From Micropterix aruncella (lineage: Eukaryota; Arthropoda; Insecta; Lepidoptera; Micropterigidae), in contig OX155967.1 of assembly GCA_944548615.1 (NCBI GenBank), forward strand, positions 4,437,281 through 4,501,280: DNA of 64,000 nucleotides. Reading direction: 5' to 3'. A program made the translations under genes and the position numbers. This document shows, in pieces, positions 45,806 through 58,600 of this stretch. The first letter of the stretch is position 1. Every line of letters begins with the position of its first letter. The notes beneath the pieces were generated by a model. That model made no database searches, was not told the origin of the DNA, and saw nothing but the letters and a program-made list of their open reading frames with translations.

Positions 45806-46162
45806 AAACAAGACGTATAAAACATAATTTTATTTAATAAATCTATGGTATAAAATTAAAACATCATTCTTACTTATCAAAAGCATTTTTATTATATAAA
45901 TAGCATAAAAATACAGCAAAAATACTGTAACATTCAGATACAAAAACCTTACACATCTAACTTCATGTCAATCTTAAGTTTATTAGCGACCATTCGAAGA
46001 CAATGTTTCGTTACAACATTATTACATCATTATTGTTAAACCTATCCAGTCAAGCTGCCGTAGATGAAGGCACATTCGATTATCTTTGGCAATCGTGGAA
46101 AATACTGTAAAGCAGGTCCGTAGCTAGGGTGGTGGAAGTAGTTTCTCTCGCGCTTAAACGTC

Positions 46163-46376
46163 TGGGCCAACGGTGCAAAGACCGTGGAAATGTTGAAAAA
46201 GTGTTTCAGCAGCAATACTCTATCGAAAACAAACGTTTATGTGTGGCACAAACGCTTTAGAACTGGTCTTGAGTCCGTCGAAGATGACGATCGCAGTGGC
46301 AGGCCGTCAACATAAAAAACCGAGAAAAACGTTGAAAAATTGAAAGAAATGTTGACCGAAAACCGCAAAATCCAGT
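46163..46376 (+). pseudogene. mariner-like transposase fragment
   Basis: Plus frame TVEMLKKCFSSNTLSKTNVY then VWHKRFRTGLESVEDDDRSG and RPST, followed by a stop and TEKNVEKLKEML. This is the second helix-turn-helix region of mariner transposases. It is a different copy from 44330-44643. Confidence 0.65.
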
Positions 46377-47349
46377 TGTACCTGTGGCGATTTCAAATGG
46401 CACAAATGCTTAGCATAAAGTTTCATACGAGAGTATGTACTGACTGATATTAAAAAACGACAATGCCGAATTCGATACTGAAGAATTGACATCCAATATA
46501 CACTATTGCATGAAGCCTGTCTCTGGAATATATTACCCACACATGTGAGGACATTTCCTGTGGATTTTAATGTTAGATGAGCTGCCTTTATAAGTGACTT
46601 TATTCATATTTTTATCTTATTTTTACCACAAAACATGTTGTCCCATTAGGTTAAAGCTGTCATATATTGCTTCGACGCAATAAGCTCGCAGATTTCTTTG
46701 ATCAAATAAAGCATGTTATTATTGTTAACATTTTTAATGTATTTTGGCATCAATTACAAATATGTAACACACCATGTGAGTCCTTGTTGTTATGGCGTTT
46801 TTCGTTCTTTATATGAAGTTGATCTACCGTTTACTGTGACGATAGTGCTGACGACTTTTTTATACTTACTAAGTATATAGCAAAAAAATGGAAGGAAATT
46901 CCCCAGGAACGAAAGTATACTCCGACGATAACATCGACCCACAGGGCCCTCCTAGGAAAGAGTTTACCCTAGAGCTGTTTTCTAGCTACGGACCCAAAGT
47001 CTGATAATCCAAAAATAATAAATTAGCAACTAAGCTAGGTTTTAAACTAAATATCAAAAGTGCGAAAGCTAAGTTGATGGATGGAATCTCTCAAAAATGC
47101 AGATTTTATTACTGTTAGTCGAAGAGCATGTGAGGCTTCTTTACGAGGAGATTCCAGCGTTTCGTGACGCTGCTCTTACGGCGTTTCGGCGACAGCCTAA
47201 AAAGAAAGAGTTTAGGATAACATTCTTGCACATTTCCAACTTTAAGCACCGTTTCCACAATAACAGATCTAAACCAAAAAGTCGTAGATTATTATCAATT
47301 CAGTTTTCATGTATAATTCCTCAAAAAAATCTCGTGTTTCAAAAATCTG

Positions 47350-47664
47350 GAATATGTAGAACGTCTCCGCAGATTGCAACTGCCCACACTCAAGGATCGT
47401 CGGATCAGGGATGACCTCATTAAGACATATAAGATCCTCAACGGATACTACAATTGCCCTGAGTTGTCTTCTATCTTCAAGCGAAACCACAAACATCATC
47501 TGCGAGGACACAACTTTAAACTGGAGAAAACACGATTCCACACCAATCCCAAGAAACATTTCCTAAGGAGCTGGATTGTGGACCAGTGGAACAGTTTACC
47601 TGCTGAAGTGGTTAAAGCATGTAGTGTTAACAAATTCAAAAATAGATTAGACGTACATCTTTAA
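47350..47664 (+). pseudogene. CR1-like LINE, C-terminal fragment
   Basis: The plus strand reads VERLRRLQLPTLKDRRIRDD, then LIKTYKILNGYY, and ends VDQWNSLPAEVV then SVNKFKNRLDVHL and stop. This is the standard C-terminus of CR1/L2-type polyproteins. The frame is open over this stretch but 5'-truncated. Confidence 0.7.
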
Positions 47665-47740
47665 AAAGATTGTAATTGTACTAATAATGAGGAATGTACT
47701 AATAATAATAATGAATTTCCTAATTTCAATACAATCTGCG

Positions 47741-47830
47741 ATCCGCCATGCAGAAGACAGGTCGAAGTGGAGGAGCCTCGTAGGCAAACTGTTGTCTAGT
47801 GGCCACGATCCTCAGTAATGAGGGACCGAC
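47741..47830 (+). pseudogene. Short LINE C-terminal scrap
   Basis: Encodes IRHAEDRSKWRSLVGKL followed by GHDPQ and stop, a motif commonly found at the end of LINE polyproteins. Too short to classify. Confidence 0.4.
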
Positions 47831-47934
47831 GGAGAAGAAGAATTTCCGAGAAAGAAATACATTAAAAAAACAACTCGCTTACTAAATAATTACATACCCA
47901 TGCTCAGGTGTATCCGGATTGTAGTAACCAAACG

Positions 47935-48520
47935 ACTTCTCCGCTGCATATATCTTGATTATTGAAAAAGGTTTTGTAGCGGAAAGTTTTTCCTTTAAAG
48001 CCATTCCGCACCGTACCGTCAGACCCATGTTAGCACAAGCCACTGAGAGGCTAAGTACCTCGCGAATAACAGCAAGGAATTTATCATGGCGGTAAGTGAG
48101 CATCCTTGATCTAAGGCTGCCTTGGAGCCAGTTAGAATAGGTCAAGCTGGGCACGGGGTATTCCTACAAAGACGGCATGAGCACTGGGGTCTAGAAGTGT
48201 AAGCTGAAAGGCATTTAAATAAAATTTCAGCAGCTCTGGCGTCCAGTCATACAACATTATCTTCCGGTGCATTGGGGGAGGAATACAAAAGTCCCCGACT
48301 GTTCTTCAAACATTCTGGCATTGAAGGCCAATAGCATGTGCCATACTATTGCTATCGTAATCTCCTCGCAAGAGGGACTTCTTCAGGTCCACATTACTCA
48401 TGGTTCTACTGCCATACCCGAGACCATTGTCATTCTGGCTGATTCCAGTAAGAAACTATTTGTAGAAGTCTATGTGGGTAAAGCTTTAACCGGCAACACA
48501 TGGTAAGCGACAAAAAATAT
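47935..48520 (-). pseudogene. Decayed copy of the RLE-type LINE ORF
   Basis: Corresponds to about 24240-24810 of copy A (TYRHDKFLAVIREVLSLSVA, ATKPFSII, and the SLLRGDYDS-type region). It has many frameshifts and a lost CCHC knuckle. Much more diverged than copies A and B, so older. Confidence 0.75.
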
Positions 48521-48565
48521 ATATATATATTTTTTAATAACTGAGAAAGTACTCTTACCATAGTA

Positions 48566-49176
48566 ATGGGCGTCCCAAAATTAACGCAAGATTTGAATGA
48601 AATAAAAAACGATGTTCTTTTTCCTTTAAATTGTTATTTTTTATTGAATCGTAAAGTACACAGGAAAGGGTATGGTATGTATGGTATAACACATCGGGCA
48701 AATCTCATGGAGTAATTGAATTGTTTTATGGCCTGTATGGCACCGTCTTGTTAAAACCACATTCCACAACAATTTCATACAATTTAAGCCGTAACACAAT
48801 TCAATTACTGCATGAGACATTTCTTAGCCGTGTACTCCTTCGTTTCAGTGATAAGAATTGGACCCCCTGATCGTGGGATTTAACACCATTGGATTTCTGT
48901 TTATGGTTTTATGGTGTTATTTTAAGTTAGACCTATGCCAACAAGCCCATAAGGAAGCATGTATTGAAGGAGCAAATTTAACGTTGCATCAACGCAATTA
49001 AGTCACATACATGCAAAATGGTCATGGAAAATTTTGAAAAAGAGTGTATATGTGCAAAGCCGTGGAGGCCATTTGCCCGATGTGTTATACCATACATAAT
49101 AACCCTATCCTGTGTACTGTACAATTAAAGTGTTTTTTATTTAATTCAAATCTTGTGTTAATTTTGGGATACTCAT
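48566..49176. mobile_element. Internally deleted mariner-like element, TA target
   Basis: TA at 48564-48565 and 49177-49178. Inverted ends ATGGGCGTCCCAAAATTAAC and ATGAGTATCCCAAAATTAAC continue imperfectly for over 100 bp (ACACATCGGGCAAAT inside both). The interior plus strand retains SWDLTPLDFCLW, then YANKPI and GGHLPDVLYHT, the C-terminal part of a mariner-type transposase with stops. The rest of the gene is deleted. Confidence 0.75.
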
Positions 49177-49591
49177 TACATACATAAAAATATAATATGT
49201 ACACATATATGCTACGTTTTAATTTGTCTTGATATAAGAAAACTTACAATAAATGCTTCCAAAATGAAACAATTCTGGCGGTTACATTACTTGATTCGTC
49301 TAAAAGTTTTATGAATAAAATAAATTGGCACTTATGACTGTACATAAGACATTTCTAAACATATTACAGCATATGATACTTATAAAAATCTCTAAATTTT
49401 AGACAGTATAACATTTCATTAAAATATTTTTAATTATAATATAGGTTTGTTTGTTCGTTAACGTTTTGGAAGCCAGCCTTCACGCGCAAAAAAGGCACTG
49501 CACATTTCTTGGTCGATTTTGGGTATAAATACTAACAATATCGTTTTTCTATGAATCCTCTCTTGTTACCTAATAATTAATCTTGTTATGT

Positions 49592-49816
<225 letters not shown>

Positions 49817-50456
49817 CACTTGCGAGCAACTAAATCGACTCACCCCCTCAGGTCGGATAAAAACCAGTTTTTTTCTAAAATGACTAACCGGATTTACACC
49901 AAATATATATTTTTATGAAAACCTAATTATTTAGCTTTCTAATGACAACATTTAAAAAAAAATCGGTTCAGAACTTTTTTAAATAATAATTACTGAACGG
50001 ACGTATTGAGAAAGTACGGTATTTGTCGCAAAAAGTTTCCGCGTCTTTAATCACTCATAAATCCCCCCGGAACAGGTTTATTTTTGGCAGTTACTTATCA
50101 GTAGTTGACGCGAAAAAATCTCCGTAAGCCAAACTCATTATTATCGTAAAAGTATGGATACTACACCAAAAAAGACCGCCCAGGTTATTGCTTTAATGCA
50201 GCAGAGCCTTAGTCAACGTACAGTTGCTCGTCAAGTGGAATTTAGTCAGTCTGCCGTCTCAAGGGTAAAAAGAAGGTTTGAACAAACTGGTACCATCAAT
50301 CGGAGACCAAATAGCAGCCGGTTACGGTGCGCTTCTGAGATAGACGACCGTTACATCGCTTCGACGTTACTGCAGAATCGCGACCTCGCTGGCAAACCCC
50401 TCAAGCACGTAACATCCATTTGGGGACATGTATGGCGGCCGCCTAACAATCCGTAA
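49817..50456 (+). pseudogene. Tc1-like element: 5' end and transposase N-terminus
   Basis: After TA at 49815 a Tc1-type end starts CACTTGCGAGCAACTAAATC. ATG at 50154 opens 100 codons with two helix-turn-helix regions (IALMQQSLSQRTVARQV, SQSAVSRVKRRFEQTG, TINRRPNSSR, DDRYIASTLLQNR), the DNA-binding half of a Tc1 transposase. Homology stops near 50405. The catalytic half at 51868-52240 may be the other part of the same copy. Confidence 0.75.
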
Positions 50457-51867
50457 CATCCGATTTTGGATATCGCGCTCGCCGCTGCGAAAAATGCAAT
50501 TTACGATTCGAATCGTCGTACTTTAATGCTTTCTGACCGCGGGACGACATGGCCAAATAATCTTTCATTCGCCGGCCAACGACGATAACATCGACCGCCG
50601 ATTTAAAAACTCAGCATTAGACGTCAAAACAGCATTGTCGATCGGCCACCCCGCGGCGGCGTATAGTTCCGCGACGTGTTTGTTTTGTGAAGTGTTTTGT
50701 GTATATAAGTGCAGTGTATACCGGATAAAAGTAAGTAATTTCCCTTTTTAAGTAGTTTAGCCATTAGGATTATTCAATTTCCACAATCCATTTGCTGTTT
50801 TTCACGAATTTTCGAAGAAAACACTTTGTCAACAACATACGGCTCGCGAAAAAATGGCCGTTTTTATTTTGTAATGTTTGTGAAATATCCCTATATATCG
50901 CGAAACATGACGTAATGTCGCTTTAATTTACTAATAAAATAGGTATTGCTTCATTTACATCCTAAGTTATCACATAATTAGGCGTATTTTGAACATTATA
51001 TGTTGTTTTTCTAATATGGCTCGCGAAAATGAAACTTGTTTTGATAATTACTATGAGAGAAAAAAGTGCGATTTTCCATAGTTTTTCGATGAAATGTGAC
51101 TCTTTGGAGTATAGTAATTAGTTATTAGACATATAATAAGTCTATGATAAGACAATATAATTGAAAAAATCTAACGAATTTTATATTATGGGCATTCAAA
51201 GTTTATTATTAGGTTCGGAAGCGGAAACTCTCAAAACTTTAGATTTTTCTATAATATCAGACAAAGGTCAAAGTTCTGGTGTGATTTCTAAGAAGAAGTG
51301 ATGTAGTAATAAAGTTATTTTGAAAGAATTTCATATAAAAAAATACCATAAGTAGTCACAAATTAAAAATTAAAAAAAATTTTTTTTACGAGAATAAATA
51401 AAATTTTTCTTGGCTGAATAAATAAATATTTTTTCCGTATTTTTGTATGCAAATAAGTAAAAAAAAAATATCGTTTTGGTAAAGCATTTAATAAAGAACA
51501 TAACTGTATTTACAATTTTTGATATTTACAAAAACTGTATTTACAAAAAAATCGAAATGAGTTTATAGGCGAGTTTTTTTCAGTTTGCCAATTTTGTAAT
51601 ATTTATTCATTATTATCTTAATTGTTTTACGAGATAAGGTTATAATGTTTTATATGTCAAATTTCAATGCGATCATTTTTCTCTTTATCTTTTTTTATTC
51701 CGTTTAGTGGTTTATAAGTTATGATCGTTTTTCTCAAGGCCGTTGACTCGCGTCGATTTTTTGCGCGCGAATATGTCGCGCGCAAAAGTGATAGGTGTTT
51801 TTACCTCGCAACGCGCGCCGCAGCATCGCCGCGTCGCTTCAAGCCGCCGTGTACAGTAGGAGCTGAG
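50457..51867. other. Stretch between two Tc1 halves
   Basis: No gene. A TATATAAG box (about 50702) followed by a GTAAGTAA donor-like site (50731) could mark a promoter plus a short first exon on the plus strand, but no downstream exon was found. The rest is AT-rich. Confidence 0.35.
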
Positions 51868-52240
51868 ACAAGTTCAAGGGGTAGCTGTCAGTCAGTGAAC
51901 GATCAGAAAATGCTTGAAAAAATCCGACCTCATTCCAAAAACACCTGTCACAGGCCTTAAATTGACCACACGCCACTAGCAAGCGCGCGTTTAATTTGCT
52001 CGAGAGGACGTCAGTTGGAGAATATAGCATTGGCGGTCAGTTTTATTTACTGACGAGAGCAGAATGTGTCTGTATGGCAGCCACAGAATAGGCTGGTTCT
52101 CCAGGCATCCAGGTGAGCAATTTTCGCAGTGCTGCCTTCGCTGAAACAGTCTCCTACTGCGGCGTTTCCTGCATGATGTGGGCTGGATTTTTTTTAGAGG
52201 GAAGGTCCAGCCTCGTTTTCGTGCCAGGGGAGGGTCGGAG
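51868..52240 (+). pseudogene. Tc1-like transposase catalytic fragment
   Basis: Plus frame RQVQGVAVS, then TIRKCLKKSDLIPKTPVTG, then VLFTDESRMCLYGSHR with the first catalytic Asp region. A frameshift near 52147 and then MMWAGFFLEGRSSLVFVPG follow. Several stops are seen. It is cut off by the 15-bp-repeat element at 52246. Confidence 0.7.
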
Positions 52241-52245
52241 AGAAT

Positions 52246-52654
52246 GGGGGCGCCAGTTTTGCATGCGGCAATTTTGCACAAATGTCACTTTTGACAGTTC
52301 CAAATCTGTTGAGGGCAGATTTGTAGGAGGCAACCTTGCAGGCGGCAACCTTGCAGGCGGCAACCTTCAGTACAGTTTTTAAGTTTTTCTGTTAGGTTAG
52401 GTTAGGTTAGGTTTTTCTTTCCCTAAAATCGAAGTGACATTAATTACCGGCATCCTTGTAGTGGATGACTTTTATACATCAAACTAAACATTAAAAAAAA
52501 TGTTTTAAGTTTTTCTGTTAGGTTAGGTTAGGTCATTTTGACATTTGCAAAAGTGCCTTCTGCAAGATTGCCTTCTGCAAAACTGCCGCCTGCAAGAATG
52601 CCGTCTGCAAGATTGCCGTCTGCAAATTTGCCTTCTGCAAGTTTGATGGGACCC
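52246..52654. mobile_element. Half copy of the 15-bp-repeat TIR element
   Basis: Right half only, beginning GCGCCAGTTTTGCATGCGG and ending at the TIR terminus GGGACCC at 52654. The duplication junction lies six bases after it. Confidence 0.75.
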
Positions 52655-52795
52655 GAGAGAATTCGTCGTACTGCGCATATTTCCAGTTTTGACAGCTGTG
52701 TTTACGTCGCGCGTAATGTTTCGCGTCATTGGCCGCTTTTATTCCGCTTTTCTCGTTTTGTGCGGGAAATTATTAAATTGACGATGAATAAAAGG

Positions 52796-53203
52796 GGGGC
52801 GCCAGTTTTGCATGCGGCAATTTTGCACATATGTCACTTTTGACAGGTCCAAATTTGTTGAGGGCAGATTTGCAGGAGGCAACCTTGCAGGAAGCAACCT
52901 TGCAGGCGGCAACCTTCAGTACAGTTTTTAAGTTTTTCTGTTAGGTTAGGTTAGGTTAGGTTTTTCTTTCCCTAAAATCGAAGTGACATTAATTACCGGC
53001 ATCCTTGTAGTGGATGACTTTTATACATCAAACTAAACATTTAAAAAAATGTTTTAAGTTTTTCTGTTAGGTTAGGTTAGGTCATTTTGACATTTGCAAA
53101 ACTGCCTTCTGCAAGATTGCCTTCTGCAAAACTGCCGCCTGCAAGAATGCCGTCTGCAAGATTGCCGTCTGCAAATTTGCCTTCTGCAAGTTTGATGGGA
53201 CCC
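52796..53203. mobile_element. Half copy of the 15-bp-repeat TIR element (unit 2)
   Basis: Counterpart of 19391-19809, with the right TIR at 53095-53203. The left TIR is absent because unit 2 starts inside the element. Confidence 0.75.
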
Positions 53204-54870
53204 GAATAAAAGAGTTAGTTCTACCACAGGAAGTGTGCTGGATGCGGATTGATCAGGAGCAGGAGATACGAAAGGTGTGACAGCATTTTTTGTCACGCTT
53301 CTCTTCGGACGAAAAAAGGTAAATAGCAAGTTTTAAGCCAATATTTATTCAATTTTATATATTCTAAGCTTCAACGCAGTAAGCATTTAAGCAAATTAGC
53401 AAATAAGCTCGGCGCAGTAAGCAAATTCCATAAAAATATAAAGTTGGCGGCGTCAGTAGTGAAAGACACGCTATTTCGTTTTATCGATATCGATGGATTA
53501 GGGGCTGTCCACATATTACGTAATCACGGTTTTGGGATTTTCGACATCCCTCCTCCCCCATGTCAAGACGTATTCAGCTGCCTGACTACCCCCCCCCCTC
53601 CCTCCATGATTACGTTATCAACCGAATTCGCGGAAAATGTGGAGAATCGTGAACCGAGCGTTTGTAAAGTGTTTGAAGACTTCCACGATGACGCGAAACT
53701 CCGGATCCTTCGTGCACTTTTTGTATTTCTTTTTAAACTGCCCCACTCGTCGGCCTGCCGTTGATTACGTAATCAGGACGGGCGTTAATTTGTGTATTTT
53801 TTATATGTTTAATTTTTTTATATGTTTAATTAGTGTTTTTTGTATTATTTATATATTCAATATTTTTATTTGTTTAATTAATTATTGTTTAATATGTTAT
53901 TGACACGGTTTTTCACAAAAAACCACGCAACTATCATATGATGGCAACAATATTTATTTACATTATATTTTAAAATAAAAGATCACTTTTGGGATTTTCC
54001 ATGCTAAATAGAATTACACTACCCTCTGAAAATCATGATCCATACACGATCAGAATAATAGTAGAATTTGTGTTAACTCTGTGTATTAAAGAGAATCAGT
54101 TACAATATAATTTCAATGACCTTACGAATTGATTAATGATAAATATAATTATAAAATAAACGAATATAATTTATAAATGTAATGATTTTACAGATGGGTT
54201 TTTTTTACAGTTGACTCCAAAGAAAAACAAAAATATTTGCGCGACTGAAAAGGACCAGATGTACGTTGTCGTCATTGAGAACGGTAGACGACCGAATCAC
54301 CAGGGACATAATAACTTCAGCAATGAAAAATAAATATCGCAAACACCAAGGACGACGCTGAACAAGACTGAAAATTGAAATTTATATGATAGATAAGTTG
54401 TATAGTCACTTTAAAATGTTTTTTTAATTGTCAACTGTTTTGCTTATCATATATTTAGCATAAATATCGCCACGTATTTTGTATAAAATAAGTAAAATTT
54501 TGTGACTATTTGACAGGTCTGATGGTACGGTTATTAACTGTGTGTGTGTGTGTGTGTGTGTGCATTTCCAAAATCTGTTTATTAGCCAATTGGATACGAA
54601 TATGTTTGTTATGTAACTATAAATACTTTTTTCATGTACTTGTCATGTCATGTATTTCGTTTTACTTTAACATAAGCAATAGTAGATATTGTCACATGAG
54701 CAGTATGCACCTGTAAACATACAAGCATATTGTTATAATTTATTTTATTGCAATACAACGAATCATTTAGTTTTTTTCACCAGCATAATCCGGATGAAAT
54801 AATATGTAGGCATTGATATAGGATTTTTCTCGCGAATATAAAATGTTCTGTACCTAATAATTATTCCTTG
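53204..54870. other. AT-rich stretch of unit 2
   Basis: Counterpart of 19810-21479, with several small indels (a 3-bp CAA loss near 53567, an ATTTAAGCAA insertion near 53386, a longer GT microsatellite at 54538-54562). Confidence 0.5.
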
Positions 54871-55186
54871 TTATAAATAGGATAGAAACGAATTTACCGC
54901 GTGAAATTTGTAGGACCCGACGTTTCGGTGACGTTGCAGCCGCCGTTGTCTAGGGTAGACTAAAGAGCTGTCAGTCCGTTGTTTTGCGGGTAGGCCGCAA
55001 ACCGCCCGGCCCGGCCCCCCACCACCGTTATAACCTACGCAGTGGCGGCAGCGGTTTGCGGCCTACCCGCAAAACAACGGACTGACAGCTCTTTAGTCTA
55101 CCCTAGACAACGGCGGCTGCAACGTCACCGAAACGTCGGGTCCTACAAATTTCACGCGGTAAATTCGTTTTCTATCCTATTTATAA
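54871..55186. mobile_element. Foldback MITE (unit 2 copy)
   Basis: Arms 54871-55005 and 55051-55186. Same as 21480-21796 except one base lost in the left arm. Confidence 0.8.
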
Positions 55187-55612
55187 TGTCAAACAGCCGC
55201 GATAGTCTTCGATTTTATTCCTTGTTAAATACACAATGTTCTAAAGTATGTGCATCATTAAACCGCACGCTTGATTCGTAATTTTTTTTTTGTTGATTTA
55301 CAAAATGAAAAAAATATATTCAAATTTTGTGGGAGTGCTTGGGGTAAATCGCAGCATTTTTATCGATATCGATATTGATGAATTGGCACGGAGTCACATT
55401 CTTAACTATTGGATTGACAGTTGGCTACAATGCGATGTTACTGTTTCTGCTACTGGCACCTTATTTGTACGTAACTCCATACAAAAGTGAATTTCAATTC
55501 AAATGTACTGAGTTCCGCATCTTATTTATATGATCAGTGATTATTAGTTTTTCCGTTTGAAGACTCGCAACGTGCTCGCAACATAAGTTTGTGACTCGCA
55601 AAATAGAAAACG

Positions 55613-58600
55613 ATGGCTCCTCGCAAGAGAAATAAGAAGACGAAGAAAGATGCTGGTGATGTAAAGGGTTCGGCGATCGCGGAAGTTGCTGGTTTGTTTA
55701 TTTACATTTTTCGATTGTTGTGGGAATTTACGACAGGCAGGCTTTTGACCAATTCCGATTAATTAAAGATCTATCTCAAGGCTCCACGTTCCGGGTTTAG
55801 TCTGAAATGCGCTTATAACGCAGCCGAGCGGCGCATATTGGTTATCTGGATAATGAGATGGACGAATTATGGGAAGATTTCGTGGTAGCCGCCTGACGCG
55901 CACTGCAGGGGATGCGGTGCGTTGCGCTTCATTTTTAACGCCGTACGGAAAAAAACGCATTTTTGTAGTCCGCGGACTACGGGGAAATTTTCGGACTTCC
56001 ATCCAGTGGCGCACCGCAGCAAATCTGCAGCAATCCAAAGAATTTAAAACTAGATCTGTTTTTTCCATAGTGCGCGAGCTTTTATGTGATATAGTTCACA
56101 GATTTTCCGAAAATAAAATGCACCTAACAAATATCACGATAGTATTTACAATTTCTAATTAGGGTTCCGTATTTTTCCATAAGACAAGTACAAGTTCAAA
56201 ATGCCGAGTTTTTTTTCACTTTTTTGACTTTCTCATATTTATTCATAATTATTTAATTGTTTTACAAAATGAGATTTCAATATTCAGTATACAAAATTTC
56301 AATTCGATTATTGCAAAGTTATTGTTTTTATGATTGCTATAGTAGTTCCATAGTTATAGTACTTTTTGTCGAACGGGTCGATATTGCAAGAAATTCCAAT
56401 AAATTGCCGCGGTCTGCTGTGAAATTATGCCGCTACTCGAAGGGTTAAAGCGTTTAGACGCTATCGTGTAGGAATACATACGCGCACACACACACTCACA
56501 CATACACACACACATACACACACACACATACACATACACAATCACAATTTTAAAAATGCACAATCACAAAAGTTTCATTGGGCTGGGAAAGTAAAAAGAA
56601 GTGTTGGGTTAAAAATATCTGCTACTGCAATAGTCCAACATAAATATTTTGGATTTAGATTTTATAACCATAAGATTTCAGGAATTATTTAAGAATGAAT
56701 TATATACTATTTGATCTCCTATTAAATTTAGTGACTGTATTTGACTCCTATTAATTCAGAAATAAGACACAATACATAGAGAAAGTATCAGTGCTAAACA
56801 ATGATTAGCAGTAACTTGAAGGTTTCTAGCGACGGGAAACATATGAACCGCTTTTATCACAACTGATACTTGAAACACCCGGCCGCATCGAATGCCGCGC
56901 GCGAGCGAGTGGCCTAACTAACTCCCTAACTGCTTTTACACTGCCCTAACTAGTGCATTAGTTAGAAGTTAGGACGGTCGGCCGATCTCTAGATCAGGAT
57001 TCTTACTGGCTAACTGCGATTACACTGTAACAGAAATCCCTTTTTTCTGTGCATTTGTCACCTGCTTATAGGGATTGTTAGTTTTCAGAGTTTTTCTATT
57101 GGAAAATCATATTGAAAAAGCGTACTTTCTACTGTCACAAACTTTCTAACCTTAAAACTCAAAATCTGATAGCTTACAAAAAAAGTTTGCATAAGTCAGG
57201 TTAGCCACCTTACAGTGAAATAAGAATAAATAAATCTTAAGTAATCTTAATGTAATAAATAAATTCTAATTAAAGAATAAAACACTGCGTAAAATAATAC
57301 TTTTATTATGATTTTTTGGCATTAACTTAATAATTTATTCCATCATAAAATACAAAATATTGATTTGGTCGGTTGGCCAGACTGGCGAAGGCTTTCAGAT
57401 TCAAAATTACCTAGATTGCAAAATGGCGGGCAGGTGGGTGTGTTTTTTTCTGCTGCAGCGATCTGGGAGAACTAAAGTATTTTAGCTGATCTAATCCCGA
57501 TTGAGGATTGTCAAAAAGTAAAATAACATGTCTTAGTGATTATATTGCAAATAAAAATAGTCAAGATATTATTAATATGTACCTAATAATAGAAAAAGTC
57601 AGTAAATGTTAGTCAAATTCTTTCTTCAATAATAGAATAGTCAATAAATTTTAGTTTAATTCGTTTAGAAATTTTAGTTTAATTTAGTTTAATTCGTTCT
57701 TTCATTAGCACAACTCTCTCCTGGCTGCTGCCATCAAGGATGCGAGACAGCACGAACGCCAAATCAATGTATGCTGGCTCGACCTAGAGAATGCCTTTGG
57801 GTCAGTCCGACACAGTCTCCTCCACTTTGCACTCCGCTGGTACAACTTCCCACCAGTCGTGTGTGACATTGTAGCCTCCTACTACAACTGTCTGACTTTC
57901 CATGTTAAAACGCAAGAATGGACTACCCGCTCTATACCATATTCAATTGGACTATTTCAGGGCTGTTGCCTCTCCCCGACGATTTTTAATATAGTTTTTA
58001 ATATACTTCTGGAAAGCCTGAGCCAGTTTGACAGGAAGTGGGGCTACCGTTTTAAAACGGACGGCCAATACACCTCGTCGTGCCTCGCTTTTGCCGACGA
58101 CCTAACTTTCATCACCAGAAGCCCCAAGCAGCTTTCCCTGCTATTACAGAAAGTGGAGCTTTTCTGCGACTGGTCAGGCTGTATAAAAGTGAAGCCCTCC
58201 AAATGTTTTTGCCTTGGACTCGCCCGCATGGGCACAAAATTTACATCCTATGACCCCAAATTGGTCTATAAGGGCTCTAATATCTCCCTTATAGACCCAA
58301 ACAATCATTTCAAATTCCTCGGCAGAAAAATCACCCATCAGGGAAAAGACGTCTCGGGCGATCATGTTATAGAGCATTTCAAAAGTTGCCTGGCGAAAAT
58401 AGATGCCTTGCTAATTTCTGGCCCTCGTAAGGCCTGGATCTATGACAATTATCTAACGTCACATTTGTCATGGCCCTTTCTTATTTACGATTTTACCAAA
58501 ACCCAACTGTCCCGTCTAGATGCACTGGTGACAGCTAGTTTAAAATCCTGGCTGTCCTTAGCCAAACCAGCTGACCCCTCGACTCTCTTCAGGTCCAAAC

